From Arcicella rosea (lineage in GTDB: Bacteria > Bacteroidota > Bacteroidia > Cytophagales > Spirosomataceae), in assembly GCF_014204325.1 (NCBI RefSeq), contig NZ_JACHKT010000007.1, positions 121,761-185,760 of the forward strand: DNA of 64,000 nucleotides. The letters are read 5' to 3'. Made by a program: the position numbers and the translations under genes. Below are positions 39,206 through 47,757 of this stretch, one piece after another; positions within the stretch are counted from its first letter, which is position 1, and each line of letters starts with the position of its first letter. Below the pieces are notes generated by a model that was not told the origin of the DNA, ran no database searches, and was given only the letters and a program-made list of their open reading frames with translations.

Positions 39206-40207
39206 TTGAAAAAAACATTCTTTTGCATTGATGCGCATACTTGTGGAAACCCTGTCAGATTAGTAGCAGGCGGTGGACCAACGCTCATTGGTGAAAACAT
39301 GAGTGAAAAAAGACAGCATTTTTTGAAAGAATATGATTGGATCAGACAAGGACTAATGTTTGAACCACGTGGACATGATATGATGAGTGGGAGCATTTTG
39401 TTCCCACCTCATTCTCCTGAAAATGATGTTGCAGTACTCTTTATCGAAACAAGTGGCTGTTTACCAATGTGCGGACATGGCACTATTGGAACTATCACCA
39501 TTGCTGTTGAAGAGGGATTAATTATCCCAAAAACGTCGGGCATTATCAGAATGGAAGCACCAGCAGGCTTGGTGATGATTGAATATAAACAAGAAGGTAA
39601 AAAAGTAAAAAGTGTAAAACTGACCAACGTTGCCTCTTTCTTAGCGGCCGAAAATATTACTGTTGAATGTCCAGATTTGGGTACTTTAACGGTAGATGTT
39701 TCTTACGGTGGAAATTTTTATGCGATTGTTGATGTACAAGAGAACTTCAAAGGTTTACAACATTACACTGCCGACCAATTAATTAGTTGGAGTAGAGTAA
39801 TGCGTAAACGCATCAACGAACAATATACTTTTGTTCATCCAGATAACGAAACCATTAACGGTTGTTCCCATATTTTGTGGACTGGTGATGTACTTGACCC
39901 AAGTTCGACCGCCAGAAATGCAGTATTTTATGGTGATAAAGCCATAGATCGTTCACCTTGTGGCACTGGAACTTCTGCTAGAATGGCACAATGGTATGCC
40001 AAAGGCAAGCTAAAAATGGGCTATAATTTTGTACATGAAAGTATTATCGGTTCAAAATTCATTGGTCGTATTGAAGAAGAAACTACTGTTGGTGGCAAAC
40101 CTGCCATCAGACCAAGTATAGAAGGTTGGGCTAGAATTTACGGCTATAATACCATTAATATAGACGACGAAGACGACCCTTATGCTTTTGGTTTTCAAGT
40201 TTTGTAA
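39206..40207 (+). CDS. 4-hydroxyproline 2-epimerase / proline racemase family
   Basis: 333 residues of the proline racemase superfamily. Both catalytic cysteines are present: Cys89 in PMCGHGTIG and Cys252 in DRSPCGTGTSARMA. Two Cys residues argue for an epimerase or racemase rather than trans-3-hydroxyproline dehydratase, in which one is Thr. Within this family 4-hydroxyproline 2-epimerases turn trans-4-hydroxy-L-proline into cis-4-hydroxy-D-proline. The start is TTG at 39206; no in-frame ATG occurs between it and the upstream stop, and MKKTFFCIDAHTCGNPVR aligns with the usual N-terminus. The permease gene starts 30 bp downstream, probably in the same operon. Confidence 0.9.
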   Translation: MKKTFFCIDAHTCGNPVRLVAGGGPTLIGENMSEKRQHFLKEYDWIRQGLMFEPRGHDMMSGSILFPPHSPENDVAVLFIETSGCLPMCGHGTIGTITIAVEEGLIIPKTSGIIRMEAPAGLVMIEYKQEGKKVKSVKLTNVASFLAAENITVECPDLGTLTVDVSYGGNFYAIVDVQENFKGLQHYTADQLISWSRVMRKRINEQYTFVHPDNETINGCSHILWTGDVLDPSSTARNAVFYGDKAIDRSPCGTGTSARMAQWYAKGKLKMGYNFVHESIIGSKFIGRIEEETTVGGKPAIRPSIEGWARIYGYNTINIDDEDDPYAFGFQVL

Positions 40208-40237
40208 ACAATCAATTCATCAACAAACCATAACAAT

Positions 40238-41671
40238 ATGAATCCTGAAAACCCTGTAGAAATGGCTTCTGAACAAAATTCAAGTACGTTTAAACGTTCA
40301 TTAGGTTTATTGGATGCCACCATGATTGTTGCGGGTTCGATGATTGGTTCAGGGATTTTTATTGTAAGTGCCGATATTACTCGTAATGTTGGTTCTGCGG
40401 GTTGGTTACTCGTTATTTGGTTGATTACAGGCTTATTAACCCTAACTGCGGCAGTAAGTTATGGAGAATTAAGTGCCATGTTTCCCAAAGCTGGCGGACA
40501 ATATATTTATTTAAAAGAAGCCTTCAATCCACTTGTAGGCTTTTTGTATGGTTGGAGTTTCTTTGCGGTAATCCAAACGGGTTCAATTGCAGCTGTTGGT
40601 GTGGCTTTCAGTAAATTTTCAGCCTACATTTTTCCTTTTTTGAGTGAAAAAAACATCTTATTGGACGTCGGATTATTTAAAGTTTCTGCTGCCCAGCTTA
40701 CTTCCATTTTAATGGTTTCTTTCCTGACGTATATCAATACTCGTGGGGTGAAAGAAGGTAAAACCATTCAAACAGTATTGACGCTTATTAAAATTATCGC
40801 ATTATTCGGGCTGATAATTTTTGGATTTACACTAGCAGCCAAAAAAGAAATTTGGGAAGCAAACTGGCAAACAGGTTTTTCCCTCTTCCAATTTGATGGT
40901 ATTTCATCACTCCCGTACTCCAATATGGCATTTATGGGAGCAATCGCCGCTAGTATGGTTGGAAGCTTATTCAGTAGTGATTCTTGGAATAATGTTACTT
41001 TTATCGCTGGAGAAATCAAAAGACCAGAACGTAACATTGGTTTAAGCTTATTTCTAGGAACACTTATCGTTACGGCAACTTATTTTCTTTGTAACGTAAT
41101 GTATCTAAGCGTTTTATCTTTGCATGAAATCGCAACTGCCGAAAACGACCGTGTTGGAATGGTTGCTTCACAGCATATTTTTGGAGAAATCGGCACGATG
41201 GTCATTGCCGTATTTCTGATGATTTCTACTTTTGGTTGTGATAATGGCTTGATTTTATCGGGTGCTAGAGTGTATTATAGCATGGCAAAAGATGGATTAT
41301 TTTTCAAACAAGTAGCACAACTCAATAAAAATGGCGTACCTGAAAAAGCCCTTTGGATTCAATGTTTTTGGGCTTCAGTACTTTGTCTGAGTGGTCGCTA
41401 TGGCGAATTATTAGATTATGTAATTTTTGCCGTACTTATTTTTTATATCCTAACCATTATCGGTATTTTCAGATTACGCATTACTCGTCCAGATTTACCC
41501 CGTCCCTACAAGGCATTTGGTTATCCTATTTTACCACTTATTTACATCGTTTCAGCTTCAATTATTTCAATTTCATTATTGATTTACAAACCTTCATATA
41601 CTTTACCGGGTTTGATAATTGTATTATTAGGTATTCCTGCTTATTACCTTTTTCTCGGAAAGAAAAAGTAA
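40238..41671 (+). CDS. APC-family amino-acid permease
   Basis: A 477-residue integral membrane protein with about 12 transmembrane helices. The APC signature is seen in helix 1 (GLLDATMIVAGSMIGSGIFIV), with GGQYIYLKEAFNPLVGFLYGW in helix 3 and the conserved GSLFSSDSWNNVTFIAGEIKRPERN loop after helix 6. It resembles the LAT-type branch (amino-acid/polyamine transport). It lies between the hydroxyproline epimerase (30 bp) and the second arabinofuranosidase (33 bp), so it is very probably cotranscribed with both. Uptake of hydroxyproline or a small hydroxyproline-containing peptide is the natural inference. Confidence 0.9.
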   Translation: MNPENPVEMASEQNSSTFKRSLGLLDATMIVAGSMIGSGIFIVSADITRNVGSAGWLLVIWLITGLLTLTAAVSYGELSAMFPKAGGQYIYLKEAFNPLVGFLYGWSFFAVIQTGSIAAVGVAFSKFSAYIFPFLSEKNILLDVGLFKVSAAQLTSILMVSFLTYINTRGVKEGKTIQTVLTLIKIIALFGLIIFGFTLAAKKEIWEANWQTGFSLFQFDGISSLPYSNMAFMGAIAASMVGSLFSSDSWNNVTFIAGEIKRPERNIGLSLFLGTLIVTATYFLCNVMYLSVLSLHEIATAENDRVGMVASQHIFGEIGTMVIAVFLMISTFGCDNGLILSGARVYYSMAKDGLFFKQVAQLNKNGVPEKALWIQCFWASVLCLSGRYGELLDYVIFAVLIFYILTIIGIFRLRITRPDLPRPYKAFGYPILPLIYIVSASIISISLLIYKPSYTLPGLIIVLLGIPAYYLFLGKKK

Positions 41672-41704
41672 TAAATTCTTTTTTGCCATAAAACACTCAA
41701 AAAT

Positions 41705-44116
41705 ATGTCGATACTATCTTTCAAGAAAAACATAGCAATGGTCGCTATTTCCTTATGTTGGGCAAATAGTGTAAATGCACAAAAAAATGATTATCCGATT
41801 CAGCCTGTTACTTTCACGCAAGTACATTTTAAAGACAACTTTTGGTTGCCAAAAATGAAAATCAATGCAGAAGTAACTATTCCTTACACGTTAAATCAAT
41901 GTAAAATCACAGGAAGGATAGACAATTTTGCAAAAGCAGCTGGCAAAATGCCTGTTGAAAAAAGTACGACTTATACTTTTGACGATACCGATTTATACAA
42001 AGTAATTGAAGGTGCATCATACAGTTTACAAACTAAAAAAGACGCTTCGCTTGAAAAATATTTAGATACGCTCATCAGTAATATCGGAGCGGCTCAAGAA
42101 CCTGACGGCTATTTATATACTTTCAGAACCATGAAAATTGCCAAACCGCATGAATGGATTGGTTCAAAACGTTGGGAAAAAGAAGAAGATTTAAGTCATG
42201 AATTATATAATGCAGGTCATTTGTATGAAGCTGCTGTAGCACATTATCAGGCTACAGGAAAAAAGAACCTTTTGAACATTGCCACAAAAAATGCTGATTT
42301 ATTGGTGAAAACTTTTGGTTGGGGAAAAGAAGAACGTTTTCCAGGTCACCAAATTGTAGAAACTGGGTTAACACGATTGTACAGAGTAACTGGTAAAAAA
42401 GAGTATTTGTCGCTCGCAAAATTCTTTCTTGATTTAAGAGGAAAAGAAGGACATTTAAACCAAGAGTATAGTCAATCGCACAAAAAAGTGGTTGATCAGC
42501 ACACAGCGGTTGGTCATGCAGTACGTGCTACTTATATGTACACGGGCATGGCTGATGTGGCGGCCTTGACAGGCGATAAACAATATTTAAGTGCCATCGA
42601 TGATATTTGGAATGATGTGGTTGACAAAAAGATTTACATCACAGGCGGCATCGGAGCAACTGGAAATGGCGAAGCTTTCGGTACAGATTATGATTTACCC
42701 AACATGAGTGCCTATGCAGAAACCTGTGCAGCCATTGCCAATGTCTATTGGAATAATAGAATGTTTTTGCTTCATGGAGATGCCAAATATATTGATGTTT
42801 TAGAACGTACACTTTATAATGGTTTACTTTCTGGCATTTCTCTGACAGGCGACAAGTTCTTTTATCCAAATCCGCTGGCTTCTATGGGGCAACATCAACG
42901 CAGAACTTGGTATGATTGTGCTTGTTGTATTTCTAACATGACTCGCTTTTTACCTTCCGTTCCGGGTTATGCTTATGCACAAAATCAAAATGATTTGTAT
43001 ATTAATTTATTTGTGGGTGGTGATGCCAATATTCAATTAACGAATACTAAAGTAGCCATTCATCAAGAAACCAATTATCCTTGGTCTGGCAAAGATGAGT
43101 TTACAATTAACCCTGCAAAAAAAGCAAATTTCAGTATTCACATTCGTATTCCAGGTTGGGCTATTAATCAACCAATTAAGGGCGATTTATATCAAGATAA
43201 AAGTAAAGTAAGTGAATTCACCCTTTTGCTAAATGGAAAGTCTGCCAATTATTCTATTGAAAAAGGCTATGCCGTGATAAATCGTACTTGGACAAAAGGC
43301 GATAAACTGACTTTAGATTTGCCAATGGACGTGAAAAAAATTGAAGCAAAAGACAGCGTAAAAGCGGATTTAAAAAGATTTGCTCTACAAAGAGGACCGC
43401 TTGTTTATTGTTTGGAAGGAATCGATAATGCAGATTCTTCCGTTTTGAATCTAGTTGTTGATAAAAATGCTACAATAACTCCAAACTTTCAAGCCAGTTT
43501 ATTGAATGGGATTATGACTTTAGAGATGGAAGGTTCTTCTACAAAAAGACAAGTCAACAGTAATGAGTTGATTAAAACACAACAAAAAGTAACAGCCATT
43601 CCATATTATACTTGGGCGAATCGTGGTTCTTCTGAAATGGAAGTTTGGATTCCTTTTGAAGCTTCGGCATCAAAACCAAAGCCCGCTCCAACCATTGCTA
43701 GTAAAAGTAAAGTTTCAGCTTCCATCAAAAGTCCGATGATGTTAAAAGCATTAAACGACCAATATGATGCTGAAAACTCAATCGACAGAAGTGGTAATTT
43801 TTTCCATTGGTGGCCAAAGAAAAACTCAACGGAATTCATCCAGTATGATTTCGACCAAACTTATACCGTTTCGTCTTCAGATGTTTATTGGTTTGACGAT
43901 AGTCCTTGGGGAGGTTGTTATTTACCAACTTCTTGGAGAATTTTATATCAAAAAGATGGAGAATGGATTCCAGTAAAAGTAATTTCTCAAGATGCTGTCG
44001 CTAAAGATAAATTCAATAGCATTCAATTTGAACCAGTAAGTACAAAAGCATTGAGATTAGAAGTACAATTATCAAAAGACAATGCAGCTGGAATTCACGA
44101 GTGGAAGGTGAAGTAA
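41705..44116 (+). CDS. GH127 beta-L-arabinofuranosidase, HypBA1-like (exported)
   Basis: 803 residues, signal peptide 1-25. The (alpha/alpha)6 barrel holds all residues known to matter in bifidobacterial HypBA1: Glu323 (NGEAFG, acid/base), Glu339 and Cys341 (YAETCAA), Cys407 and Cys408 (YDCACCISNMTRF). The motif IYITGGIGATGNGEAFG and SNMTRFLPSVPGYAY place it close to HypBA1 itself, which acts on beta-1,2-linked arabinofuranosyl disaccharide on hydroxyproline. The C-terminal region (about 660-803) adds a discoidin/galactose-binding-like module (IQYDFDQTYTVSSSDVYWFDD...WRILYQKDGEW). It is the last gene of the epimerase-permease-GH127 operon. Confidence 0.93.
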   Translation: MSILSFKKNIAMVAISLCWANSVNAQKNDYPIQPVTFTQVHFKDNFWLPKMKINAEVTIPYTLNQCKITGRIDNFAKAAGKMPVEKSTTYTFDDTDLYKVIEGASYSLQTKKDASLEKYLDTLISNIGAAQEPDGYLYTFRTMKIAKPHEWIGSKRWEKEEDLSHELYNAGHLYEAAVAHYQATGKKNLLNIATKNADLLVKTFGWGKEERFPGHQIVETGLTRLYRVTGKKEYLSLAKFFLDLRGKEGHLNQEYSQSHKKVVDQHTAVGHAVRATYMYTGMADVAALTGDKQYLSAIDDIWNDVVDKKIYITGGIGATGNGEAFGTDYDLPNMSAYAETCAAIANVYWNNRMFLLHGDAKYIDVLERTLYNGLLSGISLTGDKFFYPNPLASMGQHQRRTWYDCACCISNMTRFLPSVPGYAYAQNQNDLYINLFVGGDANIQLTNTKVAIHQETNYPWSGKDEFTINPAKKANFSIHIRIPGWAINQPIKGDLYQDKSKVSEFTLLLNGKSANYSIEKGYAVINRTWTKGDKLTLDLPMDVKKIEAKDSVKADLKRFALQRGPLVYCLEGIDNADSSVLNLVVDKNATITPNFQASLLNGIMTLEMEGSSTKRQVNSNELIKTQQKVTAIPYYTWANRGSSEMEVWIPFEASASKPKPAPTIASKSKVSASIKSPMMLKALNDQYDAENSIDRSGNFFHWWPKKNSTEFIQYDFDQTYTVSSSDVYWFDDSPWGGCYLPTSWRILYQKDGEWIPVKVISQDAVAKDKFNSIQFEPVSTKALRLEVQLSKDNAAGIHEWKVK

Positions 44117-44189
44117 TTTAATAAGCACGAATTCTACGGAAACCTACTTCCTTTTTATTTCCAGATGGGAATTGTGAGTAATTGTAGTT

Positions 44190-44258
44190 GTAGCGGTAAA
44201 CCCTTGCGGTTACCGTTTCTTTTGTCGAAATGTCGGCAACCGCAAGGGTTGTCACTAC
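44190..44258. repeat. Palindromic repeat element, family A copy 2
   Basis: The left arm 44190-44214 (core CCCTTGCGGTTACC) and right arm 44235-44258 (core GGCAACCGCAAGGGTT) form an imperfect inverted repeat. It shares the CCCTTGCGGTT core and overall size with copy 1 at 37261-37329. It sits 73 bp after the second GH127 gene. Confidence 0.8.
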
Positions 44259-44272
44259 ATTTTGTATTATTT

Positions 44273-44315
44273 AACAAAAAGAGGTCAGAAATTAGTTTTC
44301 TGACCTCTTTTTGTT
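44273..44315. terminator. Strong terminator after the GH127 operon
   Basis: Arms 44273-44291 and 44297-44315 are a perfect 19-bp inverted repeat with a 5-nt loop. The stem ends in AACAAAAAGAGGTCAGAAA and its complement, so U-rich sequence lies on the 3' side on either strand. Confidence 0.88.
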
Positions 44316-44434
44316 AATTCTCAAATTCAGAATATACATTATATTTATTTATCATTCTTGTGTTTTCTTGTCCTAGTTCAAGAGAAATCAATAGCTGAGC
44401 AGATAACTTTGTATCAACAAAAAAGAAAACAATT

Positions 44435-45373
44435 ATGGAAAATAGAATAAATGGATTGCACCATATCACTGCTATTGCAGGAAATGCAAAGAGAAATTTT
44501 GATTTTTATACAAAAGTAATGGGCTTGAAAATGATTAAAAAAACTGTCAATTTCGACGACCCAAATACATATCACTTCTATTACGGTAACGGAACAGGCG
44601 AACCTGGAACAGTACTTACTTTCTTCCCTTGGGGCGATGGAATTCCACAAGGACGTCGTGGAGCTCGTCAAGCAACAGAAATTGGTTATGCTGTTCCAGA
44701 AGGAAGTCTTGAATTCTGGCAAAAAAGATTTGAGGAAAACAACGTTGCTTTTAACAAAATTGCTGAAAAATTCGGAGAACAATATCTTACTTTCTTGGAT
44801 CCAGATGGTCTAAAATTTGAGTTGATTGTTCCTAAAAAAGCTGATACTCGTACTCCTTTTGAAACCAGTGAAGTAACAGCACAACATGCTACTTTAGGTT
44901 TCCACAGTGTAACGATTACAAGTAATAACATTGAAGCTACCGCTAAAGTTTTAACAGATATTTTCGGTTATCGCTTACTGGAACAACATGTAAATCGTTA
45001 TCGTTTTGTAACAGATGCGGTTGAACAAGCTGCCATCGTTGATTTAGTAGAAGTGCCGGGTGAAGGAGTTGGTCATGTTTCAAAAGGTTCTGTTCACCAC
45101 GTAGCTTTCAGAGTAAGTGACGATAATGTTTTGATGGAATTCCGTAAAAAAGTAATGAATGCTGGTTTACAAATCACTGAGAAAATCGACAGAAATTATT
45201 TCTATTCATTGTATTTCCGTGAACCGGGTGGAGTACTTTTTGAAATTGCGAGTGATAATCCTGGTTTCACAGTTGATGAATCTTTAGAAGAACTAGGATT
45301 AAATTTGAAATTACCTGCACAATATGAAAAATATCGTGATAGTATCGTAAAAACACTTCCTAAACTAGATTAA
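44435..45373 (+). CDS. VOC-family ring-cleaving dioxygenase (MhqO-like)
   Basis: 312 residues, two vicinal-oxygen-chelate modules. Metal ligands are seen in GLHHITAIAG (His10), GSVHHVAFRV in the second module and the Glu of GGVLFEIASD. The MhqO-type arrangement, with KKTVNFDDPNTYHFYYG and GEPGTVLTFFPW, is clear. MhqO-like proteins are linked to detoxifying quinones and hydroquinones. The gene begins a compact set with a MhqD-like esterase (13 bp away) and a YceI protein, a combination widespread in Bacteroidota. No MarR-type regulator is next to it here. Confidence 0.9.
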   Translation: MENRINGLHHITAIAGNAKRNFDFYTKVMGLKMIKKTVNFDDPNTYHFYYGNGTGEPGTVLTFFPWGDGIPQGRRGARQATEIGYAVPEGSLEFWQKRFEENNVAFNKIAEKFGEQYLTFLDPDGLKFELIVPKKADTRTPFETSEVTAQHATLGFHSVTITSNNIEATAKVLTDIFGYRLLEQHVNRYRFVTDAVEQAAIVDLVEVPGEGVGHVSKGSVHHVAFRVSDDNVLMEFRKKVMNAGLQITEKIDRNYFYSLYFREPGGVLFEIASDNPGFTVDESLEELGLNLKLPAQYEKYRDSIVKTLPKLD

Positions 45374-45386
45374 ACCATTTAAAATC

Positions 45387-46013
45387 ATGTACTTACACAG
45401 CAAACAAGTTTTAACCGCTGGGCTTTCTATCGAAAAAGCAAAAAAAGCAATCGTGATGATTCATGGTCGTGGTGGTTCAGCTCAAGATATTATTACTTTA
45501 AAAGAGCATTTGAATCTTAATGAAATGGCCATTTTTGCTCCTCAAGCTTCGCAAAGAAGTTGGTATCCATACAGTTTTATGGCTCCCGAAGCACAAAATC
45601 AACCAGCCTTAGATTCCGCTTTGGATGTAATTGATGATTTAGTGAAAGACATTGAAAAGGCGGGTATTCCCGCCGATTCAATCTATTTATTGGGATTTTC
45701 ACAAGGTGCTTGCCTTACGCTTGAATACCTTGCCAGAAATGCTCAACAATATGGTGGAGCAGTCGCTTTTACGGGTGGATTAATCGGAGAAACCTTGATT
45801 ACAGAAAGATATAAAGGCGATTTTGAAAGTACTCCTATCCTAATTTCTACTGGAAATCCTGACCCACACGTTCCTTTGGAAAGAGTTCAAGAAAGCATTA
45901 GCATTTTAAAAAATCTGAATTCGAATATTCACTCACAAGTATTTAATGGCAAACAGCATTCAATTTCTTTGGAGGAAATCAATTTAGCAAATCAATATAT
46001 ATTCAAAAAATAA
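45387..46013 (+). CDS. Carboxylesterase/phospholipase-type alpha/beta hydrolase (MhqD-like)
   Basis: 208 residues. The triad is visible: nucleophile Ser105 in LLGFSQGACL, Asp in GNPDPHVPLERV, and His in NGKQHSISLEE near residue 193. The oxyanion motif is MIHGRGGSAQD. Its length and motifs are those of the abhydrolase_2 carboxylesterase family that includes MhqD. It starts 13 bp after the VOC dioxygenase stop and precedes a YceI gene by 37 bp, so the three should form one transcript. It has no signal peptide and is cytoplasmic. Confidence 0.9.
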   Translation: MYLHSKQVLTAGLSIEKAKKAIVMIHGRGGSAQDIITLKEHLNLNEMAIFAPQASQRSWYPYSFMAPEAQNQPALDSALDVIDDLVKDIEKAGIPADSIYLLGFSQGACLTLEYLARNAQQYGGAVAFTGGLIGETLITERYKGDFESTPILISTGNPDPHVPLERVQESISILKNLNSNIHSQVFNGKQHSISLEEINLANQYIFKK

Positions 46014-46050
46014 TTAATTATCACATTCACAACATTAAACAACAACAATC

Positions 46051-46581
46051 ATGTCAACTACCATCTGGGCAATCGACCCTTCACATTCAGAAGTACAATT
46101 TAAAGTTAAACACTTAGTAATCACCACTGTAACAGGTAATTTCAAAGAATTCAGTGGAACAGTTGAAGCTGGAGATGATTTTGAAAATGCTAAAATAGCA
46201 TTTGAAGCTAAAATTGATTCTATCAACACAAATAGCGAACAACGTGATGGACACTTAAAAAGTGCTGACTTTTTTGAAGCAGAAAAATACCCTATACTTT
46301 CATTTACTTCTACCAAATTTGTCAAAACTGATGATGAAGAATTTGAATTAGTGGGAGATTTAACGATTAAAGACGTTACTAAATCTGTGAAATTATCAGT
46401 AGAATACGGCGGAACAGCAACAGATCCTTGGGGAAATGTAAAAGCTGGGTTTGAATTAACAGCCAAAATTAACCGTAAAGATTTCGGATTAACTTGGAAT
46501 GCACCAACGGAAGCTGGTGGAGTATTAGTAAGTGAAGAAGTAAAATTAATTGCAAATATTCAGTTAGTGAAACAAGCTTAA
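46051..46581 (+). CDS. YceI-family lipid-binding protein (cytoplasmic form)
   Basis: A 176-residue lipocalin-like protein. The YceI pattern covers the whole chain: WAIDPSHSEVQFKVKHLVITTVTGNF, then INTNSEQRDGHLKSADFFEAEKYPILSF, then GDLTIKDVTKSVKL and INRKDFGLTWN. YceI proteins bind polyisoprenoid chains such as ubiquinone-type molecules. There is no signal peptide, so this one is cytoplasmic. Third gene of the dioxygenase-esterase-YceI set; a role in handling quinones fits the neighbours. Confidence 0.93.
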   Translation: MSTTIWAIDPSHSEVQFKVKHLVITTVTGNFKEFSGTVEAGDDFENAKIAFEAKIDSINTNSEQRDGHLKSADFFEAEKYPILSFTSTKFVKTDDEEFELVGDLTIKDVTKSVKLSVEYGGTATDPWGNVKAGFELTAKINRKDFGLTWNAPTEAGGVLVSEEVKLIANIQLVKQA

Positions 46582-46585
46582 TGTT

Positions 46586-46628
46586 AAAATTGGGATAATA
46601 TCTTAACAATATTATCCCAATTTTTTTT
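46586..46628. terminator. Terminator between convergent YceI and glycerate kinase genes
   Basis: AAAATTGGGATAATAT (46586-46601) and its complement (46609-46624) form a 16-bp stem with a 7-nt loop, followed by T residues on the plus strand. The glycerate kinase stop codon (46612) lies inside the right arm. Confidence 0.85.
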
Positions 46629-47757
46629 GAGTAATCGCCAATAAATTAGCAATTTGTTCAGCCGTTCTGGTCAGATTTTCAGCAGTATTCTCAATAGCAT
46701 TTTTTAAATCAGTCGGTTCATTTCCAATGGTAAAAACTGCATCAAAATGTGATTTTAAAGCCTCTACGTCTGCTAAAGGTACTCTCCCAGCCAAACCAAT
46801 TACTGGAATATTCAAAGTTTTCGCTCTTTCAGCAACACCAAAAGGTCCTTTTCCCTGTAGCGTTTGTTTATCAAGACTTCCTTCACCAGTAATGACAATA
46901 TCGTTTCTTTTTAAAGCATCATCAAATCCAGTTAATGACAAAAAAGCGTCAATACCATTCATTAATTTAGCATTCAATAAACCAGCTAAACCCGCAGAAA
47001 CACCACCAGCTGCTCCACCAAATGCTAAATTGGCAATACTTTTTCCAAATTGTCGATAAATCACATCAGCAAAATTACTTAGTACAATTTCAAGAAATTC
47101 AACATCAGACGCTGTCGCTCCTTTTTGTGGACTAAAAACTTTGGCTGAACCACTTTCGCCTAATAAAGGATTTTTTACATCTGACAAAATAACGATTTCA
47201 CAATCAAGTATTCGTTTGTCAAGATGAGTAGTATCAATACTGGTTAAATTGATTAAATCTTTAGGTAAAAAACCTATTTTTTCATCTTTTTCATTCAAAA
47301 AATCTACACCTAAAGCTGCTAAAATTCCGCATCCTCCATCGACAGTAGCCGAACCTCCAACGGCTAATATTATTTTATTAACTCCTTGATTTAAAGCAAA
47401 TTTAATCAACAATCCTGTACCAAAAGTTGAAGCTTCTAAAGGATTTAATTCCTCATTCTTTAACAAACGAATTCCCGATGCACTCGCCATTTCAATCACA
47501 GCTGTTTGTCGATTATCAATCAAACCGTAACTTGCTTGAATAGTTCGCCCGAGTGGGTCAAGTACTTCTTCAGAAATGACAATTCCATGACGATGACTAA
47601 TGATTAATTCTCCTGTTCCATCTCCGCCATCGCCAATTGGAAAACATTCGCAAACACAATTTAAATGGCTTTTTTCAAAACCTTTTTGAATAGCTTCCGA
47701 AGCTTCTTTGGCATTTAAACTATGTTTAAAGGCATTTGGAGCGATGAGTACTCTCAT
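46612..47757 (-). CDS. Glycerate kinase (GlxK/GarK family)
   Basis: 381 residues. The start MRVLIAPNAFKHSLNAKEASEAI, the GDGGDGTGE motif near 45, KIILAVGGSATVDGGCGILAALG near 130 and GEGSLDKQTLQGKGPFGVA near 290 are diagnostic of type 2 glycerate kinases. These phosphorylate D-glycerate to 2-phosphoglycerate (some to 3-phosphoglycerate). The start overlaps the stop of the upstream dehydrogenase gene by 4 bp (ATGA), so the two are translationally coupled. Together they would turn hydroxypyruvate into phosphoglycerate. Confidence 0.94.
   Translation of the reverse strand: MRVLIAPNAFKHSLNAKEASEAIQKGFEKSHLNCVCECFPIGDGGDGTGELIISHRHGIVISEEVLDPLGRTIQASYGLIDNRQTAVIEMASASGIRLLKNEELNPLEASTFGTGLLIKFALNQGVNKIILAVGGSATVDGGCGILAALGVDFLNEKDEKIGFLPKDLINLTSIDTTHLDKRILDCEIVILSDVKNPLLGESGSAKVFSPQKGATASDVEFLEIVLSNFADVIYRQFGKSIANLAFGGAAGGVSAGLAGLLNAKLMNGIDAFLSLTGFDDALKRNDIVITGEGSLDKQTLQGKGPFGVAERAKTLNIPVIGLAGRVPLADVEALKSHFDAVFTIGNEPTDLKNAIENTAENLTRTAEQIANLLAITQKKLG

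Larger units (their letters stand above)
44117..44434. other. 318-bp spacer with palindromic element, terminator and promoter-like box
   Basis: The gap between the GH127 gene and the VOC dioxygenase holds the family A palindrome (44190-44258), a strong terminator (44273-44315) and TAACTTTG at 44404-44411. The last matches TAnnTTTG 24 nt before the next ATG. No ORF is seen. Confidence 0.6.

Noticed and set aside
39157..39627. Minus-strand frames opposite the epimerase gene
   Set aside because: They are antisense shadows of a strongly conserved coding region and have no recognisable product.
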